Shown in pieces: positions 32,420-43,081 of a stretch of 64,000 nt of DNA. Position 1 is the first letter of the stretch; each line of letters opens with the position of its first letter. The notes beneath the pieces were generated by a model. It searched no databases. It was given only the letters and a program-made list of their open reading frames with translations, and was not told the DNA's origin. Location of the stretch: assembly GCA_964019655.1 (NCBI GenBank), contig CAXHTR010000004.1, positions 248,001 through 312,000 of the forward strand, in the 5' to 3' direction. This DNA is from Perkinsela sp. pyNocScin1 (taxonomy: Eukaryota > Euglenozoa > Kinetoplastea > Prokinetoplastida > Perkinselidae). The position numbers were made by a program, and so were the translations under genes.

Positions 32420-33436
32420 GCTTGCTTAATATACGCCTACATTTTTATTTGCTGAGAAACTCATGAATGTGTATGAGTTTTTTCAGTCTTGTAAAAGTGC
32501 TACTTATACATTTTTTACCAACTCGACGATCATTAAAATGGCTTAATTACAAGGGCCCTCATCAGCGAAGCCAACACTGCCCCATGCAGCATCTATGAGT
32601 GTTCTGAAATTATTTGGCGAGCCAGGGGATGCGTACCGGCCATCTGCGTTTCACAGAGAAAATGTTATTGATAAAGATCTTCAAAGAAAATGAGTGAACA
32701 GCCGCGGGAGACCTGGCCCTCGGCATTTCAATAGTGGATATTCCACAAAGAAAGAAATTGAATGGGATGATCGCACAACACCCATCACATCCGCAGCATC
32801 ACTGGCAAAGTTCATGCCCGATATTCGAGTTGAGAGCATTCAGAGCACCCCAGTGAGTATGACCTGATCCCCTCGTATAATCTGTATGTCTCGCACCAGG
32901 CAAACTCAACGCGAAAGAGGATGGAGTAACATAGCCCATGATTGATCATACAAATATATCAGCGCATAATGAAGAATTTATCGGTTTGCAGCCCCGGACT
33001 ATAGCATTAGGATCCCGCATTCATCGATATCTTCGGAGGCCGCCCTCCGATGAGCCTTTTTGTACAAAGGGTACGTGGCACCCTTTCGACTTGAAGAATT
33101 TGCGCATAAGGAACACTCCATGTGAAGACGGAGATCGCTGCTGGGCGCCTCGTTAGAAAACTATAGGAATTAGAGCGATAAATTCGAAATACCCCGGACA
33201 CCGTGAGGGATAACATCGCTGAGCATGGAAAACACGAATCTGAAGGGAACCATTGAGAAGAGTCAATTCCCGCGGCGTATGAGCTTTGGCGTCGAAGGGA
33301 GTAGTGTCAAAGTAATTTAAGAAAGAGTTATCTAATGAGCTTTTAAACTGATATGAAAGATTTTTGGAACGACTGCACAGACATATAAGAAGCGCTTCTC
33401 ATATGTTCTTACAGCCCTTCAATCCGTATTCATCAA
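32420..33436. other. Intergenic, no gene recognised
   Basis: About 1 kb with only short frames. No repeat or RNA recognised. Confidence 0.45.
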
Positions 33437-34699
33437 ATGAGATCCGCTCTACTCTTCTGTGCAGTCGATCCAGAGAGCCTCGGCCGTCTCGACCCAGTGC
33501 TGATGTCTCAAGAGTCCCTGCTCGAGACCTTCTTCGTTGGTATAACCAGAAACCATCGCTTCACAGACGAGCACGGCTTCTTTGATTTTACGAGCAACCT
33601 CAGCTTTAAGTGCGACGAGGAGGGCAAAATCACAGAAATCGATCTGAGTACGTTCACCGAAGAAGACGGCGCACCCCTCGAAGGCAGCTTGCACATGGGC
33701 TTCCTCCCGCTCACGGTTACGAGCCTTCACCTCTTGCATAATCGCATCGTCGGGTCCCTGGAGATCGAAAAGTGGCCTGCAGGCCTTGCGGAGGTAGCAT
33801 TGGCAGACAATCAGATAGAGGGACCCTTTGAGACATCGAGCTTGCCAAAGGCGATGGTCAGCTGCTCTGTCGGTGGGAATCAGCTCACGGGGACACTTGA
33901 CCTGACGCGCCTGCCGCCGAAGATGGACTTTTTGAGTGTCTCCAATAATAATCTGATGGGGACACTAGACTTCTCCAAGCTCCCACCGAATATGGCCGTC
34001 ATTGAAGCCGATCGAAACGCTTTTACGGGGGCTATTGTACTTGACGGCATGTGCGAGAGCATGCTGTCGCTCCTACTCCATGGCAACAAGCTGAGCGGCG
34101 ATATCAGCCTCCACCATCTCCCGCCGTACTTTGAGAATGTGAGTATTTCGCAAAATCCGCTGAGCGGGAGAATCGAGACCGATCGACTGCCAAGAGATCT
34201 TCGAAAGTTTGAAGCTGCAGACTGTGGCCTTATAGGGTATTTTGCTTTTGCACATATTCCTCGTCGGATTACTGCTCTCAATATTAGCGGGAACGGTTTT
34301 ACCGGCAGTTTGGACACGGCACATCTCCCAGAGAGCATGACGGAGCTGTCCATTGCGAGAAACTCGTTCGCCGGGAAAATCAATTTTTCAAGCCTGCCGG
34401 AAGGGCTCACGTTGCTTGACCTCTGTTGGAACGCCTTTTCGGGCGAAATCGAGGTTGAGCGGCTTCCACACACGCTGACGAGGCTCCTCGTGGCACACAA
34501 TGCTTTTTCGGGGTCCATTGACTTCTCGCGTAACCCAAGAGCGCTACGAGAGGTTGATGTCTCGTTCAATGAGCTATGTGGAGAGATTGTCCTTGTCGAG
34601 GGCAGGATCATCGATGTTTGCATCGAGGGCAATCGCTTTTCCAGGGTGAAGGTCCAGCACTGGAGGCCCGCGTTCCTCCAGAATGCAGGGCTCTTTTGA
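33437..34699 (+). CDS. Intact LRR protein with local-type cap (420 aa)
   Basis: ATG start, short hydrophobic leader (MRSALLFCA), then the family cap 'V-D-P-x-x-x-GRLD' and a cap domain to about residue 75. About 13 repeats of 22-24 residues follow with consensus LP-x-x-L-x-x-L-x-x-x-x-N-x-F-x-G-x-I-x-x (for example HLPESMTELSIARNSFAGKI), ending at NAGLF and TGA. The repeats form a solenoid likely to bind other proteins. The leader is short, so secretion or surface location is likely but not proven; no C-terminal anchor is seen. It is one of the few complete members of a family that has at least eight other full or broken copies in the window. Confidence 0.8.
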   Translation: MRSALLFCAVDPESLGRLDPVLMSQESLLETFFVGITRNHRFTDEHGFFDFTSNLSFKCDEEGKITEIDLSTFTEEDGAPLEGSLHMGFLPLTVTSLHLLHNRIVGSLEIEKWPAGLAEVALADNQIEGPFETSSLPKAMVSCSVGGNQLTGTLDLTRLPPKMDFLSVSNNNLMGTLDFSKLPPNMAVIEADRNAFTGAIVLDGMCESMLSLLLHGNKLSGDISLHHLPPYFENVSISQNPLSGRIETDRLPRDLRKFEAADCGLIGYFAFAHIPRRITALNISGNGFTGSLDTAHLPESMTELSIARNSFAGKINFSSLPEGLTLLDLCWNAFSGEIEVERLPHTLTRLLVAHNAFSGSIDFSRNPRALREVDVSFNELCGEIVLVEGRIIDVCIEGNRFSRVKVQHWRPAFLQNAGLF

Positions 34700-35023
34700 G
34701 AGACAGTGTGTGCCAGATTTCAAGTGCATAAGAGCGAAAGAAGATAAAAATGAAGTAAAGTCAAAAAGATGGAAAAGTGTGTAGAGCTCAGGAAGAAGAG
34801 AAGAGGTAAAGGCAGAGGGAAAATGTCGCTGGAAGAGCAGTACTACTTAAGGTTGAAGAGGTACAAGTGAATTTTCCACAGCGCGCCTGTCCATGGTATT
34901 TTTGTCGCAAGTGTATCTCAGTCTCTCTAATGAAAAAGAATTGTCCTTTCTCCATCAGCTCTGTGTGACTGAATCAACTGCACATCGTTGCCAGATCACA
35001 ATAGATCACCTCATCATACACCA

Positions 35024-35308
35024 ATGAAAATTCTACTAATGCTCCTACCCTATCTTGTCTTCACTGTGGACCCCACCCTCGGCAGACTCGACTACAGCTT
35101 GTTGTCTGATCAAGCGCGAATGGAAATGGTTTTTGCTGAAGTTGCACGCGAGGATTTGGCCACAAATATGCATGTAGACGAGCATGGCGAGTTCACTGAT
35201 GTCTGCGCGTGGAAAGGCGTCACATGCGATGGAGACGACCATGTGACCGCCCTCATCTTCTTTCTCTACTGTGCTGATGGGACCCTCTCCCTTGCATGCC
35301 CTACCTTA
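35024..35308 (+). pseudogene. LRR gene N-terminus cut by the 2.2-kb repeat
   Basis: ATG at 35024, leader MKILLMLLPYLVFTV, then DPTLGRLDYSLLSDQ and the cap ending DVCAWKGVTCDGDDHVTALI. Exactly at 35309 the sequence switches to the 2.2-kb repeat (shared start TCGTCAGCAG). No LRR units follow. This is a clean insertion or recombination breakpoint inside an LRR gene. Confidence 0.75.
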
Positions 35309-37826
35309 TCGTCAGCAGAAATATTCTCTGGAGGAGAATGCTCTCGAATTCCAAAATGCACCCAAGCTCGAGAGCAGTGTGTCCTTTCGGAAAAGAACCT
35401 GGTGTTTGAGCTGACGCACGAGCGTTGCGCAGTTTATCTATCGCACATATTTGGTGACATCTCGAGTCTATCACCCGCTCGAACCATATCCCGAATACCC
35501 TGTTTTTGATGAAGTAGTTCCCAAGAAGGGCACAAAAATTGATTCTGCTGCAGTGCCGCATGTCCCTTGCAAAGAAGGCCACGATGATTCTTGGAGGAAG
35601 AATAGATAGCGGCTACAAAGAAGTTTTTGCTCAATTTTGCTCGGGCTCTGAAAGCTTTTGCTTGGAGAGCGCATGCTTAGACTGAGGGATATTGTATGCG
35701 CTGTCTGCGTGTGTGCGCTTCGTAAAGAAGCGGCTATGCTTCGCAGATACGCATTAGCGTCGGACAGACATCCCAAGCTCGAGCTGTGTCAGCAACGTTC
35801 CCCGGTGTCACGTGCATCTCGCACTCGCCGTGTGCCCTTCCTACCAAGACCTTGCAATATCGGTCAATCTCCGCAGCTGATGATTGAAGGTATCGCATTT
35901 GCCGATTTCTGTCAAAAATCGTTGTCGCTCACAGGCAAGCAAGCGCTTTAGAAATGAGCCTCGGCTAGCATAACTCAAGTCAAAGCTCAATGCGAAGCGG
36001 CTCACAATAATGAATGCTCGGAAAGGGGCACAGGCGAGCGGGCCTTCACGTACACCGTGGTTTTGCAGCCCGTGGTCAGTGTGTTGAAAAGGTGTGAAGG
36101 ATTCATATCACGGATCATCTGCGGCTGCTACGAGATCGTGTATTCAGCGGATGTGCGAAGCTTGATCTGCTCTTCTCTTGGGACTGTTCTGTACGCAGAC
36201 TTTTCGATGATAGGATAACAACGAGGTGTCTTCGGAGGAACTCGCTCCTGCGCACATCAGTGGGGGTAACTGACATTGCTTGGCACTAGCCAAAGCAAAT
36301 GCTCGGATCGCCGAGACCTGCGGTGTTATCTACTTTGAGGCAAAAAATAAAATACCTTCAGCGCGCCGGGCGGGATACGGTCTGAAATGGTTTCCTCACC
36401 GGGCGACATGAGCTCTCCACGATCGGCCGTGCATGACGGGATATCTGTGTCCCATTCGAGACTCCGATTTTCGCGAAAAGAGCTACGCCTTGCCAGCCCT
36501 TGTGCGTGAGAATTGATCGCCGCAGCACTTCGCCAACCCTTTCGTGGTCTTGTATGCATCTGCTTTGCCGAGGGAATATCTCAACACAAGGTCGACAGTC
36601 ACTCTCGGATGGCACCGGTCGGGGCTAGAATGTTTTCTCTTGTCCTCCTCTGCAGACATGTGTGAAGCTCTTTCATGACTCACCTTGATTCTTTCATTGC
36701 TCTTGCTGAAAGGGTGCTTTGAGCGAAGCCTGCCTCGCCGAAGCTAGCCAAGCCGCGCAGCAAGCAGGGATTGCAGGTTCTCCCGCAGGTACAGCGGGAT
36801 GCCGCTCTCGTCTCGTGAAGCGAAAAAACGATAAAGGGTGCAGGCTCGATAGATGTGGCAAGCGATCAGCGTCAAACCACATTCGAGCCCTCCCCCCTAC
36901 CACCAACCTCACTGCCAAGTGCATGTCGAGTAAAGTGCTCTGGTTCGCGCAAAGCACATCATAGCGTGCCTCATGTGCGTGACTTTCATCGGTTCGCTGC
37001 GGCTTCAAATTCACATACGCACAAACATGAGAAAATCGAACACAGGCGTTGTTAGGCTCTTCCAGCCAATCGTTATGCTCGCTCTACGCAGGCTATATTC
37101 ACGCACAAGTCCGCAGACTTTGCACCATCACCCTACTTCACTGAAATCCCGCGATCTCCATCAGTGGAGGAAAATTGACCCCAGTAAGCTCCCTTGATCT
37201 CACCTATCTCCCACCTGTATCCCATGCGTCTAAACATCTCTAAGATGTGGATCTCTTTCTAGAAATGCGCGGTTCTACGAGTGAATCAGGTCTTTACCAG
37301 ATGCTTCGCAGCGGAAACGATGGCCATGTCTCCCACTCGATGACATCTCAGCAGATCTACAGGACACGAAACGAAGAAAAAATAGTGCAAACCCCGTCCA
37401 GTCACACAAAGTTCGGCACGCATCTCTTTTCTAAAGACTAGCGGATGCCGCTGCCGTCGTCAGAACGGTTGAACTTCTTAGGTCAAACTACCTGAGCTAA
37501 CGGGGTTTAGTAAGTTTTAGTAGTACATGAAGTATAATAACTACTATTTACTTACTAATTCTAAAAGGTCGATGTGTTGTTCGAATGATGGATATAGGCT
37601 TGTCAAAATTCTTCGGGAATTAATTTCTAATCACCTATGCATGCGCATTTTCTCAAATTTAATGGATAATAATTCGGCCAGGATTAACTCTACCCCCCTC
37701 CGAAAACCCGCACTTTGCATGACTCTTCACTTGCACTTTGCTTGACGGGAACCGCACTTAGTGTGACTTTCCATTTGCACTTAGTATGACTGGGTGGGAA
37801 CTTCTGCACAACTCACGAAAGACAGC
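35309..37826. repeat. 2.2-kb dispersed repeat, copy 3 (with MITE)
   Basis: Same sequence and orientation as 16856-19067, interrupted by the 407-bp MITE at 37392-37798. After the MITE it keeps only ACTTCTGCACAACTCACGAAAGACAG and then diverges. Confidence 0.85.
37392..37798. mobile_element. Second MITE-like element, 407-bp copy
   Basis: Same ends and insertion point as the 22.4 kb copy, one 20-bp subterminal unit shorter. Because it sits at the same site of the repeat, it was probably carried along by duplication of a filled repeat, not inserted twice. Confidence 0.8.
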
Positions 37827-38002
37827 CCATTCATTGCTCAATTGAAAATAAGTGTGAAAGAAATGAAAAATTTTGTTCCCACTCGACGCAAAAGGTCATT
37901 TACGCAATATATGAGCTACGATAAATCCCTTGGATCGTTTCCAGTATGTTTTCTTTTTAAATCATGCGAAATATATACTCACAATGAATTGGCGCGCATT
38001 GC

Positions 38003-38371
38003 TCACTGACTTACTAGGTCAACTTTCAACTTCAGATCTTTGTCCATGTAAGCGAGGATCTTTAAAAGATCGCCGACCGAAACCTCCTCGAATAGTCTGA
38101 TGTATTTTGCCTTCGTTGGCACAGGATGCTGCGTGGCCTTCCGGGGACGCCCACGTCTGCGCTTAGAACATTCCTGTGGGGATGTGGCTTGAGGGGGACG
38201 CCCACGTCTGCGCTTAGAACATTCCTGTGGCGATGTGGCTTGAGGGGGACGCCCACGTCTGCGCTTAGAACATTCCTGTGGGGATGTGGCTTGAGCGGGA
38301 CGCCCCTCCGACTTGGCAGCTTCCGCCTCTTTCGTGTCCGGTGGCAGGCAAAACGATACGCGACGTTGCAT
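38003..38371 (-). CDS. AT-hook protein with three tandem 17-residue repeats
   Basis: 122 aa from an ATG at 38371. Three AT-hooks (core KRRRGRP) lie in units of the type QATSPQECSKRRRGRPP; the DNA unit is 51 bp and the copies are nearly identical, so the array arose recently and its number may vary. AT-hooks bind the minor groove of AT-rich DNA, so a nuclear role is expected. The C-terminal 40 residues (YIRLFEEVSVGDLLKILAYM...) look like a small helical domain. Short leader before the hooks, no enzyme domain. Confidence 0.65.
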   Translation of the reverse strand: MQRRVSFCLPPDTKEAEAAKSEGRPAQATSPQECSKRRRGRPPQATSPQECSKRRRGRPPQATSPQECSKRRRGRPRKATQHPVPTKAKYIRLFEEVSVGDLLKILAYMDKDLKLKVDLVSQ

Positions 38372-38598
38372 TAATCAGTATAAAAGAAGACGAATAAGCC
38401 GACTGGCAATTCTTTCGTGTCACAGTCTGTCAAAAAACCCTTCACACAAAAACTTTGTTTACGGCACTCCTGCACTTTTGTTTTACCCCCTTGATTCATG
38501 GACGCTTGCTCAGTAAAGTCTTCGGCTGATAAGTAGTAGCTATACAAAGTCGGAAAAATAAAACATATCCGCTCAATTGCACCCTCCAAGTCACACAG

Positions 38599-39570
38599 CT
38601 ACCAGCCCCCCTTCGTGTATTCTATGACAAACCCATCATCATCCGTTGTGCACACAAAAGGCTCCCCAGCCTCATCGACAACCGCGCATATCGCATTTCT
38701 AGCGATTGCCACCTTCGTGTCTCGAAAGCACTTGTGCAGAACCGCAGTCCCCGAGAGCTGATTCCACCGCACGTCGATGAACGGTGCATAGAGGTGATTT
38801 TTCGATCCGCCGCACGTGCGCAGCCACGCATCGCGCACATCTGTCATGATGAGGGAACCAGAAAGCGCATTGCACGAGACGTCAAGGATGGCTAATTTCG
38901 CAGGTAGTCTATCCAAGACAATTTCCCCTGAAAATTTGTTGCTACTGATGTTCAGTCGCTCCATGGACTCAGAAAGTTTGTCGAGAAAGATTTCCCCTGA
39001 AAAACCGTTCAAATTCGCGCGAAAAGATTTGAGAATGACCGCTGACCGCAGATCCAGTTGTAAACTGCCGCTAAAGGCGTTGGCCGATATGTCGAGACTT
39101 TCGAGCGTTTTGGGGAGATTTCCGAGCGAAACACTTCCGTAAAATTCATTCTCTTGCAGGCTGATAGTTTTCATATTCGAAGGAAACACAGTGAAATCAA
39201 CACTTCCACTGAAATTATTGATCGATAGGTTGAGGACTTCGAGGCCAGAAGGGAGCGCCGCTGCGTCGAGCGTCCCCTTCGCCGCGCCGTTTGCCGCTGT
39301 AAAGTTTTTGACATTTTTGGGAATGAACTCGAGGTGCAGCACATCCGGCGGGAGGAGCGCTGCAAACCACTGGACCTCTGTGACGGCTCCATCGCTATTT
39401 AGAGAAACGCCAGCCCAGTCGAACTTTTCCCGTCGCAGGCGCTGGCGGTGGAACGGGCGGTCCATCATCTCCTTGCAGAGGAGCTCGAGCATCTGTCTGT
39501 CGGAGAGACTGTGTGCGTCGAATCGGCCGACAGATGGGTCGGCTGCAAGGAAAATGAAGGGGCAAAGCAT
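38599..39570 (-). CDS. LRR protein (323 aa)
   Basis: ATG at 39570, leader MLCPFIFLAA, cap 'DPSVGRFDAHSLSDRQ', then FDWAGVSLNSDGAVTEV (the W-x-GV cap). About seven LRR units follow (for example NLPKTLESLDISANAFSGSL and KLSESMERLNISSNKFSGEI), then a divergent C-terminal part with a Cys (YAPFIDVRWNQLSGTAV... FVCTTDDDG). Ends in TAG after KGGW. The frame stays open for 76 more codons after this TAG, an oddity noted separately. Complete leader, cap and repeats suggest a functional member of the family. Confidence 0.75.
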   Translation of the reverse strand: MLCPFIFLAADPSVGRFDAHSLSDRQMLELLCKEMMDRPFHRQRLRREKFDWAGVSLNSDGAVTEVQWFAALLPPDVLHLEFIPKNVKNFTAANGAAKGTLDAAALPSGLEVLNLSINNFSGSVDFTVFPSNMKTISLQENEFYGSVSLGNLPKTLESLDISANAFSGSLQLDLRSAVILKSFRANLNGFSGEIFLDKLSESMERLNISSNKFSGEIVLDRLPAKLAILDVSCNALSGSLIMTDVRDAWLRTCGGSKNHLYAPFIDVRWNQLSGTAVLHKCFRDTKVAIARNAICAVVDEAGEPFVCTTDDDGFVIEYTKGGW

Positions 39571-40258
39571 TTTTGATGTAAGGGTGAGAGGAAAAAGAAA
39601 AAGTGGAGTGTATGATCATCCGCAGCCGAAGAGAAATTTTTTATAGCACCTTCTGTATGCATCTGCTATGCATTGACTTGCCGCATCTTTCGACATTCTT
39701 TTGGTCAATGATGAGCTTGTATTCTTCGTATCTACAGAAGTATTTCCCAACCGCATTGAGCGCATTCTTGCTCCAAAAATATGAGACTGGTCCTGTTCTT
39801 AGTGTTTTAAATAGCAATTGACCCCTCAATGCTTTGCGTGACGGGTGATTCGGAAAGATTCCTCTATGAATCTGTTTCCTCGGGGTGCGTGTATTTTAGA
39901 TTGACTCTCAAAGTAAATGCTAACACAGTGTGAATGCTTATCAGCGATTTTGAGCACATTCATTGATTCGAGGAGCTTCGGAAGGCAGAGAGACCCACCA
40001 CAGAGGACAAAGCTCCTCCAGTATGCTGCAAACATGCATGCCATCGGAAGTCGAAGCGAGACCGCTTCAGGCGCTGAAACGACCTTCTTCGTATTTGAAA
40101 CGAATGGAGGTCAGCATTGCTTGGACGATCGTTTCCATATGAGGCTGATCTAGTGTAGATGTCTTTCGATTCTGTCTGCTGACATCAGCGCTCTGAATGA
40201 GACGCACGAGCTAAAAACATCATGAAAATGCATGAATTGAAGAGAATTATAATTTTCT

Positions 40259-40520
40259 ATGAGCTTTTATAGCTTTATCTCGTTCTGTTCCTCATTCATA
40301 CGCCGAACTATTCTTATCATCTTGATTTTACGCGCTAGCGGTCCTGTGCATTGCTTCTTTTCGCGTGCATCTGAAGAATTTACATTGACAATAAAAGGAA
40401 AAAGAGAAAAAATACGTAGCGCACACACTCATCTGTGTATATCGAGTAGGACTATCACGTTTCATATGTCATTGATTACATTATTTTGCAAGTCAGTGGC
40501 GCAGTGCATTTACTTTGTAA
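40259..40520 (-). repeat. 3' flank of the first RING gene, duplicated at 44.45 kb
   Basis: Shares long words with about 44,445-44,640 (for example ATCTCGTTCTGTTCCTCA and CATACGCCGAACT). Both lie just downstream of a minus-strand RING gene, so the whole gene block was duplicated. Confidence 0.7.
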
Positions 40521-40523
40521 ACA

Positions 40524-41384
40524 TCATCCAATTAACGCCTGTCGGCAGTAGCCGCACGTAAAGCTTTTCTTCAGCCACTCGTCGATGCACTGCGCGTGGA
40601 AGATATGACCGCACTTGAGCTGCCGCACAACTGTGCCTTTTCGGAGCGACTGCGAGCAAATGCTGCAGCTCTCTGCCTGTCTACCTTGACGAACATACGC
40701 CCAAGATGGGACGACGGATGAGATCAGCTGTCGGAGAAGCGCTGCGGGTGAAGTTGCGGATGGAGGTCGGACAGCTTCATAGTATCCCGTGAGCTGAACC
40801 TTGGCGTTTGTGTCACCCTTCATAAAGAAGTCTACCTCGCTGTTGGGCATGAAGGACTTGTTGAGTGGCAAATGGTAGACGCCATTCGATGGGGAAAGTG
40901 TTCCCATTGTCAGTAAATTGCCGTCGATCATTGCTGATAAAACGACATTGCTAGATGTGGGAGGTATTATTTCAGCGCGGGTTATATGAAGGATGAATGC
41001 AACCGGGTCGACCGTCACTAACTTGCCGACGGTGAGTTCACGGAAGAAACGGCAGGAGGGATCGTCCATTGATTGATAAAAGTAGCTGATCATTAAATTT
41101 TTTTAATCGTTGAAGAGCGTACCTTACTCCAATAGGTATTCAACAGACATAAAAAGGCTACAAATGGTAAATGGCTTGCAGTCGATGGAAACTTTGCCGA
41201 CGATCTTGTTTGATCCGGGTGTTTCGAGAGTGGAATGAACAATCCGAACAAAGCATGATGAAAAGCGTTGTGACTTGGCAAGTGTCAGATGAAAGATGGA
41301 ATGGTCCACACGTGACGTATCATCGCACCAGATATTCGAATCGCTGGTGACGAGCCACTTATGGCATGACAAAGCAAATGACAT
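40524..41384 (-). CDS. RING-H2 protein, two exons with a 42-bp intron
   Basis: Exon 1 is 41384-41128 (from ATG, MSFALSCHKWLVTSDS) and exon 2 is 41085-40524. The intron 41086-41127 starts GTAAGG and ends GATCAG; removal joins the two frames in phase and avoids two stops, giving about 272 aa. The C-terminus is a complete C3H2C3 RING-H2 finger: CSICSQSL, then LKCGHIFHAQCIDEWL, then CGYC. RING-H2 proteins are usually E3 ubiquitin ligases. The rest has no recognised domain (DHSIFHLTLAKSQ, later LSAMIDGNLLTMGTLS). It heads a duplicated block of RING and LRR sequences (about 40.2-42.6 and 44.4-45.7 kb). Confidence 0.75.
41086..41127 (-). other. 42-bp intron in the RING-H2 gene
   Basis: GTAAGG at the 5' end, TTTAATGATCAG at the 3' end. 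Joins the codons for EYLL and YFYQSMDD through a split GAC. Best splice-site match among the short introns inferred in this window. Confidence 0.7.
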
Positions 41385-41533
41385 CTTATTCCTTTTGATT
41401 CTCAGCTAGTCGGGAACAGCCAATTTGCGCAGTCGCACGATGCCTTGGTCGACATCTGTACCGTCGGTCAAAATGAATTTTATCATTTATCATGTGAAAT
41501 AAGCTTACACTTGTTCGGAACATTATTTTCACT

Positions 41534-41954
41534 TCATCCTCGTGCATTGACTTCTCTGTTGAACAACAACGAGAGAATCAAAATATGAACAGCTGATATT
41601 TTCTCGATAAAAATGATTAAATCGAGTAGGCGGATCGAGACAGCATCAAATATTGGCTGTCGGCAGTAACCACATGTAAAGCTCTTCTGAAACCACTGGT
41701 CGGTGCATCTCGCACGAAAATATGCCCGTAAGTCAGTCTCTGCACGAATACACCTTTGAAAACGTCTGTAGGCAAATGTTACAGCCTTCTTTTTGCCCAG
41801 ATTCCCCGTCATAGGTCCATAGTGGGCCACAGCTGTGATAAGCTGCCGAAAAAGCGCTGGTCGGTGGAGGTCGGGCTGCTGCTTGGATGCGTACAAGCGC
41901 ATTCATAACATTTAAATATAGAAGTCTGAGATCGTCAGCTACGATTTCGTTCAT
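41534..41954 (-). pseudogene. Broken RING gene
   Basis: Pieces of a protein like the RING gene at 44.7 kb in different frames: NEIVADDLRLLYLNVMNALV, the linker PPPTSA, GCNICLQTFSKV (first RING Cys pair) and, in another frame, CTDQWFQKSFTCGYCRQPIF (last part). At least two frame changes fall inside the finger, and the middle Cys-Gly-His part is lost. Upstream (about 41,950-42,250) only weak similarity to the membrane part of the 44.7 kb gene remains. Confidence 0.7.
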
Positions 41955-42463
41955 TCTGCGCGTTGCGTCAGACTCTTGCTTCCTTTTTCAATAAGCACGA
42001 TGAGCCCTGCAAGAATAAATAGCAAAATGCGCACGGTCTAGGAATACTGACCGTAGACATCGGCTTGGGGCGGGTCCATGCGCGGTGAGCAAAAAATTTC
42101 CCTATTTTGAAGAATTTCATCGATCTCAATGAAGTTCCAAGTAAAAGCTGTCACAGATGAAAACCAAAAAATCTTATGAAATCACCCCATCTCTGCATCT
42201 CACACCTATATATAGATCCCTATCTCGTTCCCTCACACTTTGATTTCTGTAGCGAATAAGCGAAAGTTTTGTTCTCTTTAAATAACTCGAAGTATTTTAT
42301 TGGGGGGCGCCCCGATGTCGAGAAATCCCTTGTGAATGTCCGGCTCCTACACATTGAATACTTTCACTTTTTCGGCAGAGTTTTGAGATTTAACCTATCG
42401 GTGATGCCAGGGTCAGCGATCACTTGTCAGCGACGTTCCACGGTAGGTGCCTAGTGTCCAACG

Positions 42464-42652
42464 CTAACTGATTGATTTCCCTTCTGACATGCAGATGTAC
42501 ACGAGTGCAGTCCTGTAACGTGCTGGGTCTTGGAAGTGCTTCTTTGTGCCTTCGATGAGGCCGTCGATAATGGTTTCCATTCTAGTTAAGTCGGAGGGCG
42601 AGTCGTGGTCGAGGCGGACGAGTGACGGGTCGACGCACATGAGCTTGAGCAT
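42464..42652 (-). pseudogene. LRR-family N-terminal fragment
   Basis: ATG at 42652, MLKLMCVDPSLVRLDHDS, then a stretch to VYICMSEGKSIS and a stop. It has the leader/cap start only, with no repeats after it. Its upstream flank (to about 42,895) is shared with the LRR relic whose start is at 47,095. Confidence 0.65.
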
Positions 42653-42895
42653 TGTGTACAGAAAATAGATTGACTTTGAAAGAGTACGCTGAATGCCTTC
42701 ACTTGAAAAATTACACGATTAAGAGGCTTCTGTCTGCAGGTAAGAAATATTTGAGCTTCGCCTCATACGGTAAAAAATGAATTTATGATTATTTATGACA
42801 GTCATCCATTTCCTTCATCAGGCGTGGTGCTGAATGCCATTGCGGGGGAGAATCGCTCACTCCAGTGGGTGCCTGTCTTTTTCGTATCAACGATC
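42600..42895. repeat. LRR gene 5' region, shared with 47,040-47,330
   Basis: Near-identical over the first about 170 bp (for example TGAGCTTGAGCATTGTGTAC and AGAAAATAGATTGACTTTGA), then more diverged. This is the promoter and leader region of two members of the LRR family. Confidence 0.75.
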
Positions 42896-43081
42896 GCCTT
42901 GAGCTATCACGCAGAGCAGCGCAGCTGATCCTTCCTGCGAGGGCAATCGATGGGTAACCTCGGGAGCCTCCATTCCTTTTGTGTGCATGGTGGTTCTGAC
43001 ATTTGATTAATTCTGTGGCTCTGGCTATGGCTGTGTGTACGCAAGTTGCTGTGGCTGTGGCCGATAGCTGGCTTGAAGCGC

